Shown: piece after piece, positions 58,683-64,000 of the stretch
Layout of the letters: each line of letters opens with the position of its first letter
How positions within the stretch are numbered: the first letter of the stretch is position 1
Source: Zonotrichia leucophrys gambelii
Lineage: Eukaryota > Chordata > Aves > Passeriformes > Passerellidae
Direction of reading: 5' to 3'
DNA length: 64,000 nt
Assembly: GCF_028769735.1 (NCBI RefSeq)
Contig: NC_088172.1
Location: forward strand, 63,209,075 to 63,273,074
Notes under the pieces: model-generated
Told to the model about the DNA's origin: nothing
The model's input: the letters and a program-made list of their open reading frames with translations, nothing else
Database searches by the model: none
Made by a program: the position numbers and the translations under genes

Positions 58683-61377
58683 AATACACAGAAGAGTACT
58701 TCAAATTTACTGAAATGTACTGAAAATGTTTCCAAAATTGTTATTGTTTTGCCACAGTGAACACATTCCTCCAGTGGCTGCTCTGAATGGGTGACGGGAA
58801 CCAGATGTTGCTTTGGAAAAAAATTAGTCTGAGAATACTCAGTAAGTTATGAGTTCCTAATTTTCCCCAATTTCCCGCAAAGGTGAGATTTCAAGCAACT
58901 TGTGCACAGCATTGGCAGAAAAATCACAGAAGGCAGTTCACAAGCTCTGGCTGTCAGTTGGGAGGACTGGCTTGTCAGCAGTGAACCTTGAATTTTACTG
59001 TTGTTAAGTACCAATTGGTCCAGAAAGATACAGAAGGCATGCTGAAGCATTCTCTTTGTTGTTGCAGTTGCTGATATAAATTGGCTAAACCTCTAAATAC
59101 CCAAATCTTGGGACTAATAATTTACATACTCTATTTTCCACTCAGTAAAATTTATTTGAGACCCAGAGGAGCGCAGATTTTAGCTACTTAAATGCCAATT
59201 CTGAAATCCAGAGGCTAACTACGTGTACTTCAACATATGTGCAGGAGTGTCAGAAGCATTTGGGCTCAGCCTTGAGCTGACTACGCTGACTTTGCAATTT
59301 AGCATAGAGCTTATCTCCTGGTTTTCTCAGAAGCAATGAAATTTATGATCTGTCTTGGTGACATTGGAAACGGCCTCATGAACATGTCTGAGTTGTTTTG
59401 TTAGCTTTGCAAATTCATGGCTGAAAAGATCAGGTCTCACCTTGAAGACCTGAACATATCCTATTTCAAGGTTCTGTAAAAATACCAAGAGAGTAATCAT
59501 ATTTATTTCTTTTTATAAGAGACTTTAGGCAAGCTATTCTGCTGAGATAGGTAGGATATTCTCACGTGCTGGGACAGGTGATGAGAGATGCTAGTTGTAT
59601 TGATCAAAGATTCTGTGACAGAGAAAACCAACAGAGCAGTCTCTTTGCCTGACCTGTGTTCCTCCCTCCTTAATCTAAACCACCAGCACTGCTACATTTG
59701 GTATTCAGATATGAGTGTTTATTGACTCTGACATGATTACGAGCAAGGGAATGGTTTAAGACATGACCTTCGCTACAAAGGCTGCTGGGTACTTCAGTCT
59801 GAGAGATCCATCATGTGTGCTTTTAAGTCTCAGCCACCCTGGAACTCACAGTGAGGCAACTCAATGAAACAAATGAAAGCAAAGTCAAAGCAAGAGCAGA
59901 GGGGATCATTAATATCATCTTGATTTCCTTTACATGGTCGCAATTAACATTTTTACATAAACATGCATTTGTTGTAATATTCTAAATAGCATCTGAGAAG
60001 TATCTTCTGGTTGGGTGGGTAGCTGTACTGTACGAGCAGAGGGGTGGCAAAATACCATACCCACATGTTGTTCATTTGTTCACCTTGTCCTTCTGAGGTG
60101 TGTTGCCTTTGCTCTTACTTGTTGTGGGGGAATTCTTTCATGTGCCATCCAGCATGGCATTCCTATCAGCAGGAAACAAATTAAAAATCCCACCATGGCA
60201 AACAGTTTTGAGCCATTACTGCTGTACAAATATATAATGTGCTTTCCTGGGAGGTTTTGGAGTGTGATACCTCATATACATAAGTGTGAATGTGTTGGAC
60301 ATAAAACTGTGATGGTAATCTGATAGGATTTTGGTCTCAGTGGTTCCTGGACTGCTATAGTCTAGGCTCACAGTCTAGGCTCCTACCTATTTTTTCTGCC
60401 CCAAAAGTCAAACATTTCATGAATCCATCTCATATCTTCCCAGATTAAAATTTCTTGTAGCACTTTGTAAAGAATACATATCAGACAGTACATGTGGTTT
60501 TCTGCAGACGGATTTTGCAAAGTTTGCTGATTTTTTTTTCTGAATCTATGATACTGGTTTTTCTGCCATGCTTCCAGCTTCCAAATTGAACCAAGAGAAA
60601 ATTTGATATGGTTGAATCGTTATGACTTTTCTATATTAAAATGTTCTTGAGCTGACATGAAAAAAAGCACTCCACAGTTATGAACAGGAAGAGGCAATCT
60701 GTAAAACTGAAGGTGAAGGAAAGGTCTTTTCCCCACTGTTAAATTCCAGTTTATGCAAACGGTAGCTATATTGGAAATCAATAGCAAAACCCCCATAGAC
60801 TTTGATAGGAGAACAATTAGGTCACTGTGGGTTGTCTTAGAATTCCCACACTGGCTATCTATCGTTTGCTTGGCTGGCATTGTCTTTAGAGACCAACTGG
60901 CTTTTTTTCCTATGGTTTAGGTTGCTTATATACATTAACTGCAGCAATTCTTATATTAAAGCGTACTTGTAATGGTCAGGAATAGAATAACTTCTAAATG
61001 GTATGGGACTTTTTTCCTGTCCCTTTTGTGGTATAAGCCAGCGTGGCAAAGTGTTCATGTAACACCTTACACAGAGTTAATAAGCACAGTTATATTATTG
61101 TGAAAAGAGGAAAGCGGTTTGCCTAGAAAATACGATCCTCCCTTGAGGCACTCCTACCACTATCCAGTGAGGACTTGCACCCACTTATGATATTCTCACA
61201 GGTTCCTCAGGTGTGACTAAGAATTGAACCAAGAGCTGGTGGATTTGCTCATCTGCTGCAAAGCAGAGGGTGTGGTGACCAAGGCTGTGCTGTGTCAGCA
61301 TAAGTACCCCTGCGCTGTTCACTGTGAATTGGGTTGGGGACCCAAAAGAGTTGACAAATGTTATTTATTTTATTTTA

Positions 61378-61416
61378 TACATATATATACATATATATAT
61401 GTGTGTGTGTGTGTGT
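61378..61416 (+). repeat. (TA)n-(TG)n microsatellite
   Basis: An alternating pyrimidine-purine run changing from TA/CATA to TG repeats. It can extrude hairpins or adopt Z-DNA and should vary in length. Confidence 0.95.
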
Positions 61417-62085
61417 TGGGTTTTTTTATTTATCTGTCTGTTCCCTTGGTTGCCCTGCAGCCAGATGATCACTAACGGCAGAGAGGAAGAGGGAGTGGGA
61501 TGTTTCTGGAGGTGGGGAGGAAGGTGGGCTTCACCCCCTTTCACTTAGCAGTCCTAAAGCTCAAGTAAGTTTTTTTCAGGGATATAGGAGCCTGGGAACC
61601 TCATGAAAGGGTGCAAGAGGACCCTGGTCCCCAGTGGAGTGGCTCCAGCTGAAGAGAGAGCACTGCTAGGCAGGCCAGAGGCTGCACCTTGACTGCTTGG
61701 GGTGAGGAGACCCTTGCCTGCTTGGGCTCCTGCCTTGGTGGTGGGTGACAGCTGAGATATGATATTCTCAGCTGGCCTAACTTGGGACAAAAATCACTGA
61801 GTCCAGAGGAGGTGCTCTATCTCCTGCTGAAGGAGCTAAAGTTCTGTCCCTTCATGGCGTGTGAGACCCAGCAATGCTGAGTACCAGGGGCAAGTGTGAG
61901 AGGGAGGGGTGGTGTCTGCCCTTGCATAGGTGGAAGGCATATTTTCACACATGGGGTTCCCTCTTTGTTTAGTGGTCTGATCTAACAGGGTCCTCTAAGC
62001 AGGGGCTAAACTGCAACACCTTCATGTTTTGTCAAGGCAAGGCTTTTTGGTTGGCTCTGTGGGCTGCAGTTCCATGGGGATGAGA

Positions 62086-62118
62086 CTGGATGTAACAATA
62101 ACTAATTGTTACATCCAG
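62086..62118. repeat. Perfect 14-bp inverted repeat with 5-nt loop
   Basis: CTGGATGTAACAAT and its exact reverse complement are separated by AACTA. No T-run follows, and there is no long stem of the kind seen in a microRNA precursor. It may be a cruciform-forming site, a small hairpin or a palindromic duplication. Confidence 0.8.
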
Positions 62119-64000
62119 GTAGGGTGCTGGGTTCTCATCTCTCTAATTGGCATGTAGTTATTGTTTTCCTTTGTGCCCCAGGTTTTTTCTCATGTTGTAT
62201 GTGTGTTTTTTAACAAAGCCTTGTTCTGGTATTGCCCTGGAATTAGGAGAGAAGAGAGCTTCCTGTTTGAAGATACAGATATTGATAAATGTGTCTTGGT
62301 GTTTTTTTCTGCACAACATCCTCTTTCTATGTGCGTATTTGGAGAAGCTGTTCTTTCTGAAATGCTTCTGTGCAGCATTGCTGGTGCAGAATAGTTGCCA
62401 AGTCCCCTGCAGAGGTGACTGATTGATCCCCATATATACACGTTTATAATCTGTTGAGTGATTCTTTACAATAAGAGGCTCTTTGCAGAAGTAAGTTATT
62501 ATTACTGTTGTACCATTACTTTACTCCTTTGCAATAAGGCTATTCTCTCCCCACAAACTATCAGCATTCCCTGCTAGACAAATAGTAGTGCAGATACTCT
62601 CAGTATGAGTCACTGGACTGCAGCTCATCCTGAGATAAGAAACCCATTATGAGTGCAATGCCTCCAGTCACACCCGACTCTGAAACTGGAATACCAAGGC
62701 TGCTTTTGAATCCACTTTGGTAGGATTGTCACTACCCTGTCTTAGCTTGTCTGAGATTTTCACTTATCATGATGTCAAAGCAGCACCTGTGTGTCTCCAG
62801 TGGACTCTGAATGACATTATCCTCGTGGAAATAATTCCAGGGTAGGCACTTCCAGATCTGGGTTCATACAGAGCCGCCCCATGGGTGAGATGGCAAGCTG
62901 AGAGACATGCTAAGAAAATTAACCTTGAAAGTCATACTTTTACATCTTGTTGAATAAACAAGTGTTTGTCCTGAAGCTGCCAGTCCCAGTAATGGGGTGC
63001 CCTGACAGCAGCTTGGTGTTCTCACCCCCAGATATCCCCCTAAGGATTTACCTGCAGACTCATCATCTGTTGTCCCATTCTCTTAAGGATAGGCACAACT
63101 CAAAACTATTTCTGTGCCTCATTCAAAAGCTTCACTGGAGAAGAATTCAGGATGGTTTGGTGATTTGTTCCTTAAGCAATCCTGTAGCAGTAATGTGTAC
63201 TTCAATGTATAGTGAGGAATATTTTAGATCTTCACTTCCTCCTGACTTTCAATGGCTGTTGGTCATTTTCAGGTACTTTTTGTACTTGGGAAGACTGTGT
63301 ATTGAGCTAAACTAGAAGAGCAAAGATCCTTCTCTGAAGGATGCCTGCCTTTTTCTTTGTGCTGTCTGTAGTCACTGTGGTGTATGGGACAGTGCAAATT
63401 GACCTTTAGTGGCAGGAGTCGGAGCAGTTCAGTGTGCTGTGGTGCCTGAGCTGTGGGTGGCAGTCATTGATCTGTGCCCAAAGGCCTTGGCAGACCGTGC
63501 TTTGAGGACTGGGTGCTGGTACCTGCATGTTTGCCTCTTCTGGGCTGTGATAAAGGAGTATATGTTTACATCCCAAGCCTTGTACAAATGTGTAATGGAA
63601 ATTGCCACAATGTATAGAGCAAGTCTGTTCTGAGGAGTAAGGCACGCTGATTCTTGCCAACCAAACTGCAAGAAGGTTTGAAAAAACATTTAAAGCCATA
63701 TTCAGAAACCAGTGATAAATATGAAACCTACTTGCCCTTAGGAATTTGGCTGATTTCACTACTTTGATTTAAGAATCAGCAATAAAAGAGAAAAGGCCAG
63801 ACCTGCAAGATGGCACAAGTCAGTGCAATTTCACTGAACTAAATGGAGCTGTGGTGCATCACTGAGTCATACAGTTCAAGGCCTCAAAAGCTTGAAGTTG
63901 ATGGATATTCCCTGCTGATAGTTGATTATTATTGGCACACTTCGGTACATTGCCTCTGAAGTGCAGTACTCTATCAATCCAGCATATTACATGAGCCTCA

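Larger units (their letters stand above)
58683..64000. other. Gene-poor unique sequence to window end
   Basis: Only the TA/TG microsatellite and the short hairpin stand out. In human, SIPA1L2 lies on this side of MAP10 in head-to-head orientation; no SIPA1L2 coding exon or CpG-island promoter is visible before the window ends. Confidence 0.65.

Noticed and set aside
1..64000. CRISPR arrays, operons, prophage or other prokaryotic systems
   Set aside because: No direct-repeat/spacer arrays, no dense co-directional genes and no ribosome-binding-site pattern. The repeat content is that of a vertebrate nuclear genome.

Overview
This is a vertebrate nuclear genomic window, very probably from a bird and most likely a songbird or close relative. 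The evidence is as follows. It is AT-leaning, intron-like and intergenic DNA with no bacterial gene packing. It carries several 5'-truncated CR1 LINE tails. It has a SINE made of a tRNA-Ile-like head joined to a CR1-like tail, which matches the TguSINE1 design known from zebra finch. It also has retroviral LTRs of a type I associate with passerines. Family assignments come from sequence recognition alone; no database was searched.

The window holds one protein gene I can support. This is an intact, intronless 804-codon reading frame on the minus strand (13571-15985) that I identify as MAP10 (KIAA1383/MTR120), a microtubule-associated protein of mitosis and cytokinesis. Its first half and its promoter lie in a strong CpG island (about 15.0-16.35 kb). 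Two perfect copies of the palindrome TCTCGCGAGA lie 19 and 69 bases upstream of the ATG, so this looks like a TATA-less, CGCG-element promoter. A polyadenylation hexamer lies about 135 bases beyond the stop codon.

Layout: 1-13.4 kb has no recognised gene, with an ancient CR1/L3-like fragment near 2.6-2.9 kb and small tandem repeats. 13.4-16.35 kb is MAP10 and its CpG-island promoter, with a CR1 tail just upstream (16.5-16.75 kb). 17-34 kb is gene-poor, with an isolated small CpG-rich patch (22.08-22.40 kb) and one weak exon-like block (19.93-20.07 kb, minus). 34-41.3 kb contains an LTR-like fragment, two CR1 tails and several microsatellites. 41.3-57 kb is mostly unique AT-rich DNA with a well-formed candidate terminal exon (51.75-51.86 kb, plus). 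57-58.7 kb has a homeodomain-site-rich candidate enhancer, an antisense LTR and the tRNA-Ile/CR1 SINE. 58.7-64 kb is unique sequence with a TA/TG microsatellite and a short perfect hairpin.

In human 1q42.2 MAP10 sits between SIPA1L2 and NTPCR. Neither is recognisable here, so the window appears to be MAP10 plus its flanking intergenic DNA. I found no convincing new multi-gene system. The best leads are the two orphan exon candidates, the isolated CpG patch, the promoter motif pair and the long unassigned open frame near 32.5-33.2 kb.
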